64,000 nt of DNA from CAMYMQ01 sp963730305 (GTDB taxonomy: Bacteria; Pseudomonadota; Alphaproteobacteria; Bin65), in NCBI GenBank assembly GCA_963730305.1, contig CAVSRB010000002.1, forward strand, positions 186,001 through 250,000, written 5' to 3'. Shown one piece after another: positions 45,172 through 55,124 of this stretch. The notes under the pieces were generated by a model that did no database searches, was not told where the DNA came from, and worked only from the letters and a program-made list of their open reading frames with translations. The position numbers and the translations under genes were made by a program. Every line of letters begins with the position of its first letter. The first letter of the stretch is position 1.

Positions 45172-48016
45172 ATGTCGAAGCCAGTGTCCCAGCCAGCCAA
45201 GACCGAGTCCGACGACGTCAAGAAGGTCCCCTTCTACTGCTACCAATGCGTGGCGGGGCCGGACCTCGGCCGGGTCGAGGTCCGCAATGGCGTCGCCGAG
45301 CGGATCGAGGCCAACTTCGACATCTCGGACGAGCATCCGGGGGGCGGCCGGGTCTGCGTCAAGGCGTTCGGGCTGATCCAGAAGACCTACAACCCGAACC
45401 GCGTCAAACAGCCGATGAAGCGGACCAACCCCAAGAAGGGCCGCGACGAGGACCCCGGCTTCGTCCCGATCTCGTGGGAGGAGGCCTTCCAGATCATCGG
45501 CGACAAGTTCCGCGAGGTCCGCGCCAAGGGGCTGCTCAACGAGAGCGGCCAGCCGCGGCTGGCGACCTCGACGGGCGGCGGCGGCACCCCGGTCCAGTAC
45601 ATGGGCACCTTCCCGGCCTTCATGGCGGCCTGGGGCCCGATCGACCAGGGCTATGGCGCCGGCCAGGGCGTCAAGTGCTACCACTCGGAGCATCTCTACG
45701 GCGAGCTGTGGCACCGCGCCTTCATCGTCTCGCCCGACACGCCCTACGTGAACTTCATCCTCAACTGCGGCGCCAACACCGAGGCGCAGGGCGGCGTCGT
45801 CGGCATCTGGCGCGAGGCCAACGCCCGCGCCCGCGGCGCCAAGCGCATCCACGTCGAGCCGCACATGTCGATCACGGCGGCGACCTCCGCCGAGTGGGTG
45901 CCGATCAAGCCCAAGACCGACGCGGCCTTCCTGTTCTCGTTGATCCATCGGATCATCCACGAGCGCGGCTGGGCCGAGGTCTGCGACGTGCCCCATCTCA
46001 AGAACCGCACCAACTCGCCCTACCTGGTCGGGCCCAACGGCTATTTCATGCGCGACCGCGAGAGCGGCAAGCCGCTGATCTGGGACGCGAGCGACGGTTC
46101 GGCCAAGCCCCACGACGCCGAGATCGGCGACGCCGCGCTCGACGGCGCCTACACCGTCGCCGGCTACGAAGAGGGGCCGGACAACGAGCGCTGGGATCAC
46201 GACGCGGTCGAGGCCAAGCCGTCGTTCCAGCTCTTCCTCGACCACATGGCGCCCTACACGCCCGAATGGGCCCAGGCCGAATCGGACGTGCCGGCCGAGA
46301 CCATCCGGCGCATCGCCGACGAGTTCCTGGCCCATGCCTGCGTCGGCGAGACCATCGAGATCGAGGGCAAGACGCTGCCCTTCCGCCCGGTCGCCGTGAT
46401 GCTCGGCAAGAGCGTCAACAACGGCTGGGGCGGCTTCCACACCTGCTGGGCGCGGACCATGCTGGTCACCCTGGTCGGCGCGCTCGAGGTGCCCGGCGGC
46501 ACGCTCGGCACGGCGGTCAAGCTGGTGCGCCCGGCGGCGAGCCGGACCGGCTCGGTGCTGCCCGGCGAAGACGGCTTCATGCGCTTCCAGTTCAACCCGA
46601 CCTCGTCGAACGAGTGGAACCGCGAGCCGCATATCCGCAACGCCTACAAGACGCTCGTGCCGCTGGTCTCGGATTCGCCCTGGTCGCCGGCGCTCGGCCC
46701 CGCGCACCTGCCCTGGCTGTTCCAGAAGCACCAGCCCGACAGCTGGCCCAAGACGATCCCGCCGGACATCTGGATCTGCTACCGCACCAACCCGGCGATC
46801 AGCTCGTGGAACGCGCCCGAGGTCGCCAAGCGGCTGGCCGAGTTCCCGTTCATCGTCGCGTTCACCTACACCTACGACGAGACCAACCACTTCGCCGACG
46901 TGCTGCTGCCCGAATCGACCGACTTCGAGAGCACCCAGCTGATCCGCATCGGCGGCACCAAGTTCCAGGAGAATTTCTGGCACCACCAGGGCTGGGCGAT
47001 CCGCGCCAAGGCGATCGACCCGGTCGGCGACACCATGGACATGTCGGACATCATCACCCGCTTCGCCCAGGAGGCCGGGATCCTCGACGAGTACATCGAC
47101 ATGATCAACAACGGCGCGGCCGGCACGCGCCTCGCCCGCAAGGACAAGTACGACTATTCGCTGCCCAAGGGCACGCCGCCCGAGAGCGAGCAGGTCTGGG
47201 ACAACATGTGCAAGGCGGCGTCCTGGGACCTGACCCAGGGCGAACAGGTCAACGACCTCGACTGGTTCCGCGAGCACGGCTACATGCTCAACCACTTCCC
47301 GCAGCTCGACTGGTACATCTATCCGGCGATGGAGCGGCAGAACCTGCGCTTCGAGCTGCCCTACCAGGAGCGGCTGACCCGCCACGGCGCGCCAGCTCGC
47401 CCACCGCCTGAAGGAGATCGGCGTCAACTGGTGGGAGACCCAGCTGCGCGAATACGAGTTCATGCCGACCTACGAATCCTTCCCGGAGATCTGGCAGGAC
47501 TTCGTCAAGGACTTCGACCGCGATCCGGCCGAATACCCCTTCTGGGCGTTGACCGCGCGCTCGTTCCAGTACGCCTGGGGCGCCAACGTCGGCCTGCCGC
47601 TGATCAACGAGGTCGCCCAGAACATCGCCGGCCACAAGGGCGTCATCATCAACAAATCGCGGGCGCGCGAGCTCGGCATCGAGGATGGCGAGCAGGTGGT
47701 GATCGAATCGGTCACCGGCCGGACCGAGGGGCCGGCGGTCCTGCGCGAGGGCATCCGCCCCGACACGGTGCTGATGATCGGCCAGTTCGACCACTGGAAG
47801 ACGCCCTACGCGAAGGACCTCAACATGCCGAGCCTCAATTCGGTGACCGACATCTCGCTCAAGCTCACCGACTCCACCGGCAGCGGCTCCGACATCACCT
47901 GCGTCAAGGTCTACAAGGCGTCCGAACGCGCCAAGCAGCCGCCGCTGGCGGTCGAGGCCATGTCCGCCAAGGGCAAGGGCATCGCCGACATCACCTTTGC
48001 CGAAGCGGCGGAGTAA
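45172..48016 (+). CDS. Molybdopterin oxidoreductase, DMSO-reductase family (frameshifted)
   Basis: The restored protein is 947 residues. The N terminus carries an Fe-S motif of the form CYQC...VCVK, then the molybdopterin domains (YHSEHLYGELWHRAF, NCGANTEAQGGVVG, NNGWGGFHTCWART), and a C-terminal dinucleotide-binding domain (SRARELGIEDGEQVVIESV). There is no Tat signal, so the catalytic site is likely cytoplasmic. A +1 shift near 47391 splits it; dropping one G restores RHGAQLAHRLKEIGVNWWE. With the following FeS-membrane gene it forms a complete respiratory-type complex. It resembles in outline the phenylacetyl-CoA:acceptor oxidoreductase group, but that is a guess. Confidence 0.87.
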
Positions 48017-48023
48017 GCCGGGT

Positions 48024-49725
48024 ATGACCGATACGCAGACCCACACTCCCCGCTGGGGGATGGTGATCGACCTCAACCGCTGCGTCGGCTGCCAGACCTG
48101 CACGATCGCGTGCAAGCACGCCAACGACACGCTGCCGGGGATTCAGTGGCGGCGGGTGATCGACGTCGAGCAGGGGCAGTTCCCCGACGTCCAGCGCCAG
48201 TTCATGGTGGTCGGCTGCCAGCACTGCGCCGAGCCGCCCTGCGTGCCGGTGTGCCCGACCGGGGCGACAAAGCAGCGCGCGGACGGGCTGGTCACCCAGG
48301 ACTACGACATCTGCATCGGCTGCGCCTATTGCGCGGTGTCGTGCCCCTATCAGGCGCGCACCATCGTCCACCACCTGTCGGGCTACTACGGCGACGAGCA
48401 GACCCGGCAGGAGCAGGCGGTCAACCACGAGGACCGGCTGGGCGTCGCCCAGAAGTGCACCTTCTGCAAGGAACGGGTCGATGACGGCATCGCCGCGGGG
48501 CTGACCCCCGGCGTCGACCCGTTGGCGACGCCGGCCTGCTCGGCCGCCTGCATCGCCCAGGCGATCAGGTTCGGCGACTTCAACGACGCCGACAGCGAGG
48601 TCTCGCAGCTCGTTCGCGACAACCCCGTGTTCCAGATGCACGAGGAGCTGGGGACCGACCCGCAGATCAAATACCTCTACACCACCCCGGCCGTGCCCGG
48701 CCGCGAGCCCGATCCGGCCGACCTCGACGACGCCCACCTGTCCGACCCGGCCAGCCCGCTGGTCGGCCAGTTGCAGAAGCTGTGGGACTGGCGCGCGGCG
48801 ATGAACTGGATGTTCGGGGGTGTATCGACCGGCTTCATCTTCTGGAGCTGGCTGGTTTCCCTGAACGGCCTGATCGCGCCGCAGACGCTGGCGTGGATGC
48901 ACTTCGGCGGCGGCGTGCTGATGGCCATCGGCCTGTTCTTCGTGTTCCTCAAGATCGGCCGGAAGATGCGCTTCTGGCGGGCGATCTCGCGGCCGCACAC
49001 GTCGTGGATGACGCGCGAGCTCTACACCGTCTTCGTGCTCGGCCCGGCGATCCTGGCCGGGCTGATCTGGCAGCATCCGGTCGCCTTCGCCGTGTCCGGC
49101 ATCGGCGCGCTGGTTTTCCTGTTCTGCCAGGCGATGATCCTGTGGCGCGCCCGCGGCATCCCGGCGTGGCGGCACAAGCTGATCCCGTCGATGATCGTCG
49201 CCACCGGCCTGCTCGAAGGGCTCGGCCTGCTGATGGTGGTCAACGCGGTCCACCTGTGGACGCTCGCCGCGGCCCCGGCCGCCGATGCCGCGGCGCTGTC
49301 GGTCGCCTTTACGCTGCCGCTGTGGACCGGCGCGGCGGTCGTCGTGATGGTGCTGATCAATGCCGCCCTGTGGGCCGCCTACCGGTCCAGCGCCAAGGCG
49401 TCGGGCATCGGGCCGCTGGCCCGCCGCGTGCTCGGCCGGGCCTCGATGCCGCTCCACCTGGTCGGCCATCTTCGCGCCGCTGGTCCTGGTCGTGCTTGGC
49501 TTCTACCTGCCCTCGGGCAACGCGGTCGCCTTCCTGCTCGGCGGGCTCGGCGCGATCGCCGGCGGCGCCTTCTGGAAGTTCACCGTGATCACCCGCGCCG
49601 CCTACCAGCAGGGCTTCGCCATGCCCAAGCAGCCGCATCGCGGCTCCGGCGCACGCGCGGCCCCGCCGCGCATGGAGGGCACGACCATTCGGCCCGAGGG
49701 CATGATCGGCGCCGGCGCGGCGTAA
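48024..49725 (+). CDS. Fused 4Fe-4S (DmsB-like) and membrane (DmsC/NrfD-like) subunit (frameshifted)
   Basis: A 566-residue fusion once one G is dropped near 49464. Residues of about 1-200 are a DmsB-type electron-transfer subunit with four Fe-S motifs (CVGCQTCTIAC, CQHCAEPPCVPVCP, CIGCAYCAVSCP, CTFC...CSAAC). The rest is a membrane part with about eight hydrophobic helices ending AYQQGFAMPKQPHR. In most complexes these are two proteins. It begins 7 bases after the molybdo-subunit stop, and would pass electrons from the cytoplasmic Mo site to the quinone pool. Confidence 0.87.
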
Positions 49726-49790
49726 GGGAACTGAAACCGATCGGCCCTAGCGATGGCGGTCGGTTTCCTGTTCACGAGAGGGGAATTGCC

Positions 49791-50330
49791 ATGATCCGAA
49801 CGATCCTGATCGCCGCGGTGGCGGCAATGTCGTGGGCCGCCGCCGCGGGCGCGGCCGAGCCAATCATGGCACCGCAACTGGCCAAGGCACCGCAACTGGC
49901 CCAGGCCTGCGACCCGTCCTTCGGCGGCAAGTACAGCATCCTGCTGCGCCGGCTCGATATCCCGGGCGACCGGGGCCAGTACGGCGCCTGCCGCGACTAC
50001 GGCCGCTGGTCGGGCACGTCCTACAAGGGTTTCCGCAACCTGCCGCCGGGCGCCTATTGGACCTACAGCTACCCGTACTGGTACGTGTGGGCGCGGCGCA
50101 GCGCCCCGGGCAGCGCCTACGGCTACGGCCGCTGCGGCGACCCGAGCTTCGGCGGCAAGTACAGCGGCATGCTGCGCCGGCTGCGCATTCCCGGCGACCG
50201 GGGCCAGTACGGCGACTGCCGCGACTACGGCCGCTGGTCGGGCAATTCCTACCGCGGCTACACCAACCTGCCGAACGGCTATTGGGTATACTCCTACCCC
50301 TACTGGATCATCTGGGCGCAACGCCGCTAG
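49791..50330 (+). CDS. Secreted protein with two tandem domains
   Basis: A 179-residue exported protein with a signal peptide ending GAAE. After a short APQLAKAPQLAQA repeat the mature part is a duplication of about 65 residues: CDPSFGGKYSILLRRLDIPG and CGDPSFGGKYSGMLRRLRIP, both followed by DRGQYG-x-CRDYGRWSG and a Tyr-rich end (YWTYSYPYWYVWA, YWVYSYPYWIIWA). Each unit has two Cys, so one disulfide per unit is likely. I do not recognise the family. The ribosome site is GAGAGGGG. Confidence 0.8.
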   Translation: MIRTILIAAVAAMSWAAAAGAAEPIMAPQLAKAPQLAQACDPSFGGKYSILLRRLDIPGDRGQYGACRDYGRWSGTSYKGFRNLPPGAYWTYSYPYWYVWARRSAPGSAYGYGRCGDPSFGGKYSGMLRRLRIPGDRGQYGDCRDYGRWSGNSYRGYTNLPNGYWVYSYPYWIIWAQRR

Positions 50331-50460
50331 CGGCGTCCCGAGATTTGCAGCGGCGGCGGGGCCGGCGACCGACCGGTCCCGCTGGCTGGTGTTCAACGTG
50401 CCGTTCGGCGGCGCGGACACGATGTGACCGACAGGAAACCCAACACGGGAGAGACGGGCG

Positions 50461-50916
50461 ATGAACTGGACGATCTACCTTTCGGGCGAGATCCACACCG
50501 ACTGGCGCGACCGCATCCGCGCGGGCGCCGAGGCCAAGGGCCTGCCGGTCACCCTGGTCTCGCCGGTGACCAACCACGAGGCCAGCGACGACTGCGGGGT
50601 CGAGATCCTCGGCAGGGAGGACAAGCCCTTCTGGCACGACCACAAGGGCGCCAAGGTCAACGCCATCCGCACGCGGACCCTGATGGAGAAGGCGGACGTG
50701 GTCGTGGTCCGCTTCGGCGACAAGTACAAGCAGTGGAACGCCGCCTTCGACGCCGGCTTCGCCGCGGCGCTGGGCAAGCCGATCATCGTCCTCCACGACC
50801 CGGCGCTGACCCACGCGCTCAAGGAGGTCGACGCCGCCGCCATGGCGGTCGCCGAGACGCCCGAGCAGGTGGTCCAGGTGCTGACCTACGCGATCGAGGG
50901 CGAGCTGGCGGCGTAG
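50461..50916 (+). CDS. YtoQ-family protein
   Basis: A 151-residue protein of the YtoQ family, related to the nucleoside 2-deoxyribosyltransferase fold. Visible are the start WTIYLSGEIHTDWR, a central GREDKPFWHDHKGAKVNAIRT, and ADVVVVRFGDKYKQWNAAFDAGFAAALGKPIIVLHD. The biochemical role is not known to me. It is the last normal-GC gene before the low-GC scar, and its stop is two bases from the remnant gene on the other strand. Confidence 0.85.
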   Translation: MNWTIYLSGEIHTDWRDRIRAGAEAKGLPVTLVSPVTNHEASDDCGVEILGREDKPFWHDHKGAKVNAIRTRTLMEKADVVVVRFGDKYKQWNAAFDAGFAAALGKPIIVLHDPALTHALKEVDAAAMAVAETPEQVVQVLTYAIEGELAA

Positions 50917-52020
50917 ACTACGACCGCTCGGCGCCTGCAGCTAAACAAGCTCGGTAAACGTCGTTCACTAGTTCGAGGCTCCCGAGCGTTGTCGTACTGC
51001 GTCCTGCGTGGTCAACGCCGAAGGCATCGCAAAGCTGGATAGCGTGAATATCCGCTTGTTTCGTGTCACCTCTCGGCCAATGTCCAATAGTTCCACATGC
51101 TCGATCTTTGGCGCATGTATCTGGACCGAGCGAATTCGGCCAGTAGAAATCGCAAATGAAAGTCCGAGTGGACCATTACGACAGGACAACAGCTCAGAAG
51201 GGCCGTATAAGGGCACCGCTCGACAAACTTGGGCTCTTCTCGAACGTCCGCGTCCTTTATGCCATGAACCTCGGTCGCGGCATCGGGGATCGACCGTTCG
51301 GGATCGAAAAGGCTGTGGAGCACGGGAGTATCCGTTTGCCCTCAGACGGTATATGCTGCGACGCCTAATCGATAATGCGATGATCGGCTTCGTCGAGCCC
51401 TGTCGTTTCCAGATACAATTGTGTAAGTGTGCGGCGCAAGCTTCCTCCTTTCGAGCGATTCGGCATTGGATACGCCGATCGCATCGTTCAGGTAGGAACC
51501 CTATGTTGCCGCTCATTGGATCGCTAGGGTAATGCGCGCGGCCTTTGTTTGCAGGTATTTGAACCGCGAAGTACGATCGCCAGCGATCTGTACTATTCTG
51601 ATATGCCGACAATCAGATTCTGTTCGACAAGTCTTGCATATTTTCGTCTGTATGAGCTACATATCTCGAATATCTAGAAGCTGCGCAACAAGTGATGAAC
51701 ATACTCGAAATAATCAGTTTCCCTTTGTTTGTTGGTGTACGCAGGCTTGCCCTCCGTTGAATGGATATCGTAACTATTGTCTAGTCCACTCATATGATTT
51801 CCGATATGCTCGAAAATCGATCTAGATTCTCGATTTCTTTCCTTCCGAAGTATATGCCCTCCTCATTCCGCATTTTGTGGATAGTGAAAGGCATAAACTC
51901 CTTGCTCCTTGCCGCATGATTACGTCGCTGTCAGGTCGATGGCCAAGTCGAATCGGCCCTTCCAGAAAGCTCTACTGTATGTCTTCAGACATTTTCTGTT
52001 CCCATCGATATTCTCCCGCA
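50917..52020. other. Low-GC scar between ytoQ and the enolase gene
   Basis: Over about 1.1 kb the base composition falls well below the flanks, most clearly at 51540-52000. It holds a decayed dnaQ-like gene (50918-51439) and beyond it no gene that I can support. The right border is sharp, near 52015, where GC-rich enolase coding DNA begins. No transposase, tRNA or flanking repeat is seen. It looks like the remains of a transferred segment. Confidence 0.7.
50918..51439 (-). pseudogene. dnaQ: Decayed dnaQ-like 3'-5' exonuclease
   Basis: Pieces of a DNA polymerase III epsilon-type exonuclease survive in different frames. A start TTG at 51439 follows AAAGGAGG and reads MRRTLTQLYLETTGLDEADH and RIID before a stop; compare the Exo I motif DTETTGLDEADHRIIEIG-type. 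Next, in another frame, FDPERSIPDAATEVHGIKDA and VMVHSDFHLRFLLAEFARS match the Exo II region. The last frame reads ADIHAIQLCDAFGVDHAGRS and LELVNDVYRACLAAGAERS to the stop, like the Exo III end, but without the His-x-Ala-x-x-Asp catalytic part. Several frameshifts and stops make it inactive. Confidence 0.8.
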
Positions 52021-53098
52021 CGCCATCCGTCCAGACCAGCCCGTGCCCCGGCCGCTCGCCCGGCGCCATGCGCTGGTTCTCGTCGACCTTCACGTCGATG
52101 TCGAACAGCGGCTCCAGCAGCGGGAAATCCTCCAGCCAGGTGATGCTCGGCGCGGCGGCGGCGAGATGCACGAACAGCGCCGGCAGGAAGTGGGGCGCGC
52201 AGGTGATGCCGAAATGCTCGGCCAGGTGGGCGACCCGGAGGCATTCGGTGACGCCGCCCATCGCCGCCAGGTCGGGCTGGATCACGGCGCAGGACTGGTC
52301 GCGGAACAGCGGCATGCACTCGACCGTGCCCTGCAGATGCTCGCCGGTCGCGATCGGCACCGGCGACGTGCGCGCCAGCGCCGCGTGGGCGGCGTAGTCG
52401 GTCGCCTTCAGGGGCTCCTCCAGCCATAGAATCCCGTGGTCGGCGCAGGCGCGGGCGAGCCACTGGGCCCGGTTCAGGTCGCACTTCTCGTTGGTGTCGA
52501 CGGTGATGTCGACGGCGGCGGGCAGGGCGTCGCGCGCGGCGGCCATCCGGGCAATGTCGCTGCGGTCGGCGGCCAGCCGCAGCTTGATCATCGGGAAGCC
52601 CTGGTCGGCGTGGCGGCGCGCCTGCTCGGCGGTCTCCTCCGGCGACTGGTTGGGCCGGTAGCCGCCCGAGCCGTAGACCGGCACGCTGCGCGCCCGCCCG
52701 CCCATCGCCTCGGCCAGGGTGACGCCGCGCTGCTTGGCGTGCAGGTCCCAGACGGCCAGGTCGACCGCCGTCATCGCCAGGTAGTAGGCGCCCCGGCCGA
52801 GGCGGTTGAGCGCGCCGTCCATCCGGCGCCACAGCATCGCCGGCGCGTCCGGCGCCTCGCCGACGATCAGCCGGTCGAGCAGGTCCTGGGCCGCGGCCCG
52901 CACCACCGCGCCGCCGCCGCGCAGGCCGTAGGTGAAGCCGGTGCCGGTGACCCCGTCGGCGTCCTCCAGGTCGACCGCGACGACGTCGACCGCGGTGACG
53001 CCCGAGCCGCCGACCGCGCCCTCGAGCGGATAGAGCAGGAAGTCGGCGTTGGCCTTGGCGATCGTGGCGGTGCCTGTCGGGGACCGTGTTGCGGTCAT
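51920..53098 (-). CDS. Enolase-superfamily (mandelate racemase-like) enzyme with altered C terminus
   Basis: A 392-residue enzyme of the mandelate racemase/muconate cycloisomerase type. The capping domain is N-terminal; barrel metal ligands are Asp (ITVDTNE), Glu (WLEEPLKATD) and Glu (IATGEHLQG). The base region has MIKLRL, and CAPHFLPALFVHLA holds the His near the end. Normal family sequence ends at about GHGLVWTDGVRE (near 52015). The last 35 residues (IDGNRKCLKTYSRAFWKGRF and on) come from the low-GC scar, so the original C terminus is lost or replaced. It is the last gene of a seven-gene operon and overlaps the previous stop (ATGA). Confidence 0.85.
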   Translation of the reverse strand: MTATRSPTGTATIAKANADFLLYPLEGAVGGSGVTAVDVVAVDLEDADGVTGTGFTYGLRGGGAVVRAAAQDLLDRLIVGEAPDAPAMLWRRMDGALNRLGRGAYYLAMTAVDLAVWDLHAKQRGVTLAEAMGGRARSVPVYGSGGYRPNQSPEETAEQARRHADQGFPMIKLRLAADRSDIARMAAARDALPAAVDITVDTNEKCDLNRAQWLARACADHGILWLEEPLKATDYAAHAALARTSPVPIATGEHLQGTVECMPLFRDQSCAVIQPDLAAMGGVTECLRVAHLAEHFGITCAPHFLPALFVHLAAAAPSITWLEDFPLLEPLFDIDVKVDENQRMAPGERPGHGLVWTDGVRENIDGNRKCLKTYSRAFWKGRFDLAIDLTAT

Positions 53099-54016
53099 GG
53101 GCGTTTCTTCTCCTCTGGCGATTCGAGGGCGCGGGCGAGCCGGTCGGACCGTTCCTGCAACGCATCGGCCTCCCTGTCCAGCCCGGCCATGCGGTAGCGG
53201 CTGATCGCCTGGGCCCAGTATTCGAGCGCGCCGTAGCGGTCGCCCTCCAGCTCGAAGGTCGCGCCCAGCTCGGCCAGTCCCATGGCCGCCGCCGCCGCCG
53301 TCGCCGGCCTCCTGGAAGATGTGGATCGCCCGGCGCAGGGCGTGGCGCGCCGCACCGGTGTCGCCCTTGGCGCGGTGGACCAGGCCCAGGGTCAATTCGC
53401 AGCGCGCCAGCGCCAGCCGGTCGCCGCCGCCGCGCAGGGGGTTGAGCACGGGCCGCAGCCACTCCTCGGCCTCGTCCAGGTCGCCGGCGCGGTAGCGCAG
53501 CGCGCTCAGCCGGCTCATCGCGTGGGTCGCGGCGGACATGTCGGGCAGCCGCTCGGCGTCGAGCAGCGCGGTCCGGTACCAGGGCTCCGCCGCCGCGCCC
53601 AGGCCGAAGTCGAACAGGGCGTCGGCGATCCGGGTCGCGACCGCGATCCGCTCGGCCGGCTGGAGCGCCGCGATCGCGTCGAGCCCGCGCGGCCGCGTCG
53701 TCGAGCCGGTCCGCAGCCAGCTCCGCGCCCCGCGTAGGCCCGAGATCAGGCCGAGCCGGTAGGCGCGCTCGGCGGGATGGGTCGGCGGGTCGCGCTGCAG
53801 CGCCGTCGCCTCGGCGTGGAGCCGCGCCCGGATCGTCGTGCGGTTGGGCGCGGGCGGGCCGCCGATGTCGGGCGGCAGCGGCTCGGTCAGCCAGCGGCGG
53901 CCCAGCGAGCGCACCGCCAGCCAGATGCCGATGCCGATCAGCAGCAGCAGGATCGCGAGCGCGATGCGGGCGTGGTAGCCGTGCAGGCCGAGCAGGCGCG
54001 CCAGTCCCTCGATCAT
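53095..54016 (-). CDS. Membrane-anchored TPR-type protein (frameshifted)
   Basis: Restored length is 306 residues. An N-terminal membrane helix (IALAILLLLIGIGIWLAV, residues of about 18-35) is followed by helical TPR-like repeats, for example LSALRYRAGDLDEAEEWLRP and LGLVHRAKGDTGAARHALRR. A +1 shift near 53299, in a run of GGC codons, divides it; dropping one G joins FQEAGD to AAAAMGLAELGATFELEGD. It overlaps both neighbours by ATGA. It probably serves as a scaffold with the other TPR protein two genes upstream. Confidence 0.75.
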
Positions 54017-54417
54017 GGCGCACCGAGCAGCAGATAGACGTAGACGGTCTCGGCGACGATGATCGCGGCGTAGATCGGCGCCAGGACCCCCGCCAGCCGC
54101 GGGTGCCGCCGCTCGCCGGTGATCGCCGACATCCACGACATGTAGATCAAGAGCGTGATCAGGCCGATGAAGGTGTAGACCGCGTGGGCGAACCAGCCCG
54201 GCGGCAGCAGGCCGGTATGGGCCCGGAAGCTCAGCGCGTTGACCGCGACGAACAGGGTCCAGAACCGCCCGGTGCCCAGCGCCAGGCCGAGGCCGCCGAC
54301 GATCCAGTTGTTGGGCAGCGCCGGCAGCCGCAGCAGCCGGGAGGCGGGCGGCACCAGCAGGTGGATCGCCAACACGCCGATCAGGAGGCCGAAGGAGACC
54401 CAGAAGCTGCTGGTCAT
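54013..54417 (-). CDS. Four-helix membrane protein
   Basis: A 134-residue protein with four hydrophobic helices (about residues 3-22, 39-60, 75-95 and 108-130) and a Gly/Pro-rich loop at TGLLPPGWF. I do not recognise the family. Start and stop each overlap a neighbouring gene by ATGA, which supports the gene and its co-translation with the two TPR proteins on either side. Confidence 0.75.
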   Translation of the reverse strand: MTSSFWVSFGLLIGVLAIHLLVPPASRLLRLPALPNNWIVGGLGLALGTGRFWTLFVAVNALSFRAHTGLLPPGWFAHAVYTFIGLITLLIYMSWMSAITGERRHPRLAGVLAPIYAAIIVAETVYVYLLLGAP

Positions 54418-55124
54418 GCCCCGCTGTCGTCGGCGGTCTCGTCGAGCCGCCGCTGGACCTGCTCGACGGCGTCGAGCGCCTTGAGCGACTGGTAGATCTC
54501 CTGGGCGTGCTCCCAGTGCTCGCGCGCGGCGGCCGGGTCGCCGGCGGCGACGTAGGCCTCGCCGAGGTTGACCAGCATCGGCGCGAGGCCGTGGCGCTGG
54601 TCGAGCTCTTCGAACAGCTCGACCGAGCGCAACAGCGCCTCGATCGCTTCCTCGAACTCCTGGCGGCCGAGCCGGGCCAGGCCGAGGCCGCCATGGCTGT
54701 GCGCGATCCCGTCGCGGTTGTCCGAGTCCCGGTAGAGCGCGAGCGCCTTCTTGAAACCCTCCTCGGCCTCGTCGAACGCCTCGCGGGTCAGGGCGATGAT
54801 CGCGAGGTTGCTCCACGCCGTGGCCAGGCCGTCGGTGTCGCCGGCCTGCTCGAACAGCGCCATGGCCACGCGCAGGTTCTCCTCGGCGTCGTCGAGCTGG
54901 CCGCGCTGCTGATAGAGGCTGCCCAGGTGGGTGTGGGTGGTCGCCTCGTCGCCGGTGTCGCCGAGCTCGCGGAACAGGGTCAGGGCGGCGCGCAGCGAGC
55001 GCTCCGCCCCGTCGACGTCGTTGCGGCCGAGCGCTTGCAGCCCTTGGTAGCCGAGCCGGTGCGCCATCCGGCGCTTCTGCTTGGTCTTCCGGTCGCCGAA
55101 GAAATTGCCGAGCAGGCCGCTCAT
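54414..55124 (-). CDS. TPR-repeat protein
   Basis: A 236-residue soluble protein made of five to six tetratricopeptide repeats of the long (about 40-residue) kind seen in kinesin-light-chain-like proteins: ALTLFRELGDTGDEATTHTH, LGSLYQQRGQLDDAEENLRV, LAIIALTREAFDEAEEGFKK, LGLARLGRQEFEEAIEALLR, LGEAYVAAGDPAAAREHWEH. The N-terminal 20 residues are basic. Such proteins hold protein complexes together. It overlaps the HIT gene and the membrane-protein gene by ATGA. Confidence 0.87.
   Translation of the reverse strand: MSGLLGNFFGDRKTKQKRRMAHRLGYQGLQALGRNDVDGAERSLRAALTLFRELGDTGDEATTHTHLGSLYQQRGQLDDAEENLRVAMALFEQAGDTDGLATAWSNLAIIALTREAFDEAEEGFKKALALYRDSDNRDGIAHSHGGLGLARLGRQEFEEAIEALLRSVELFEELDQRHGLAPMLVNLGEAYVAAGDPAAAREHWEHAQEIYQSLKALDAVEQVQRRLDETADDSGA

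Noticed and set aside
51008..51532. A 174-residue open frame on the plus strand in the low-GC scar.
   Set aside because: No ribosome site or similarity is seen, and the minus strand here clearly holds dnaQ pieces.
50968..51612. A 214-residue open frame on the minus strand in the scar.
   Set aside because: It crosses the dnaQ remnant in the wrong frame for most of its length; the DnaQ motifs lie in other frames.
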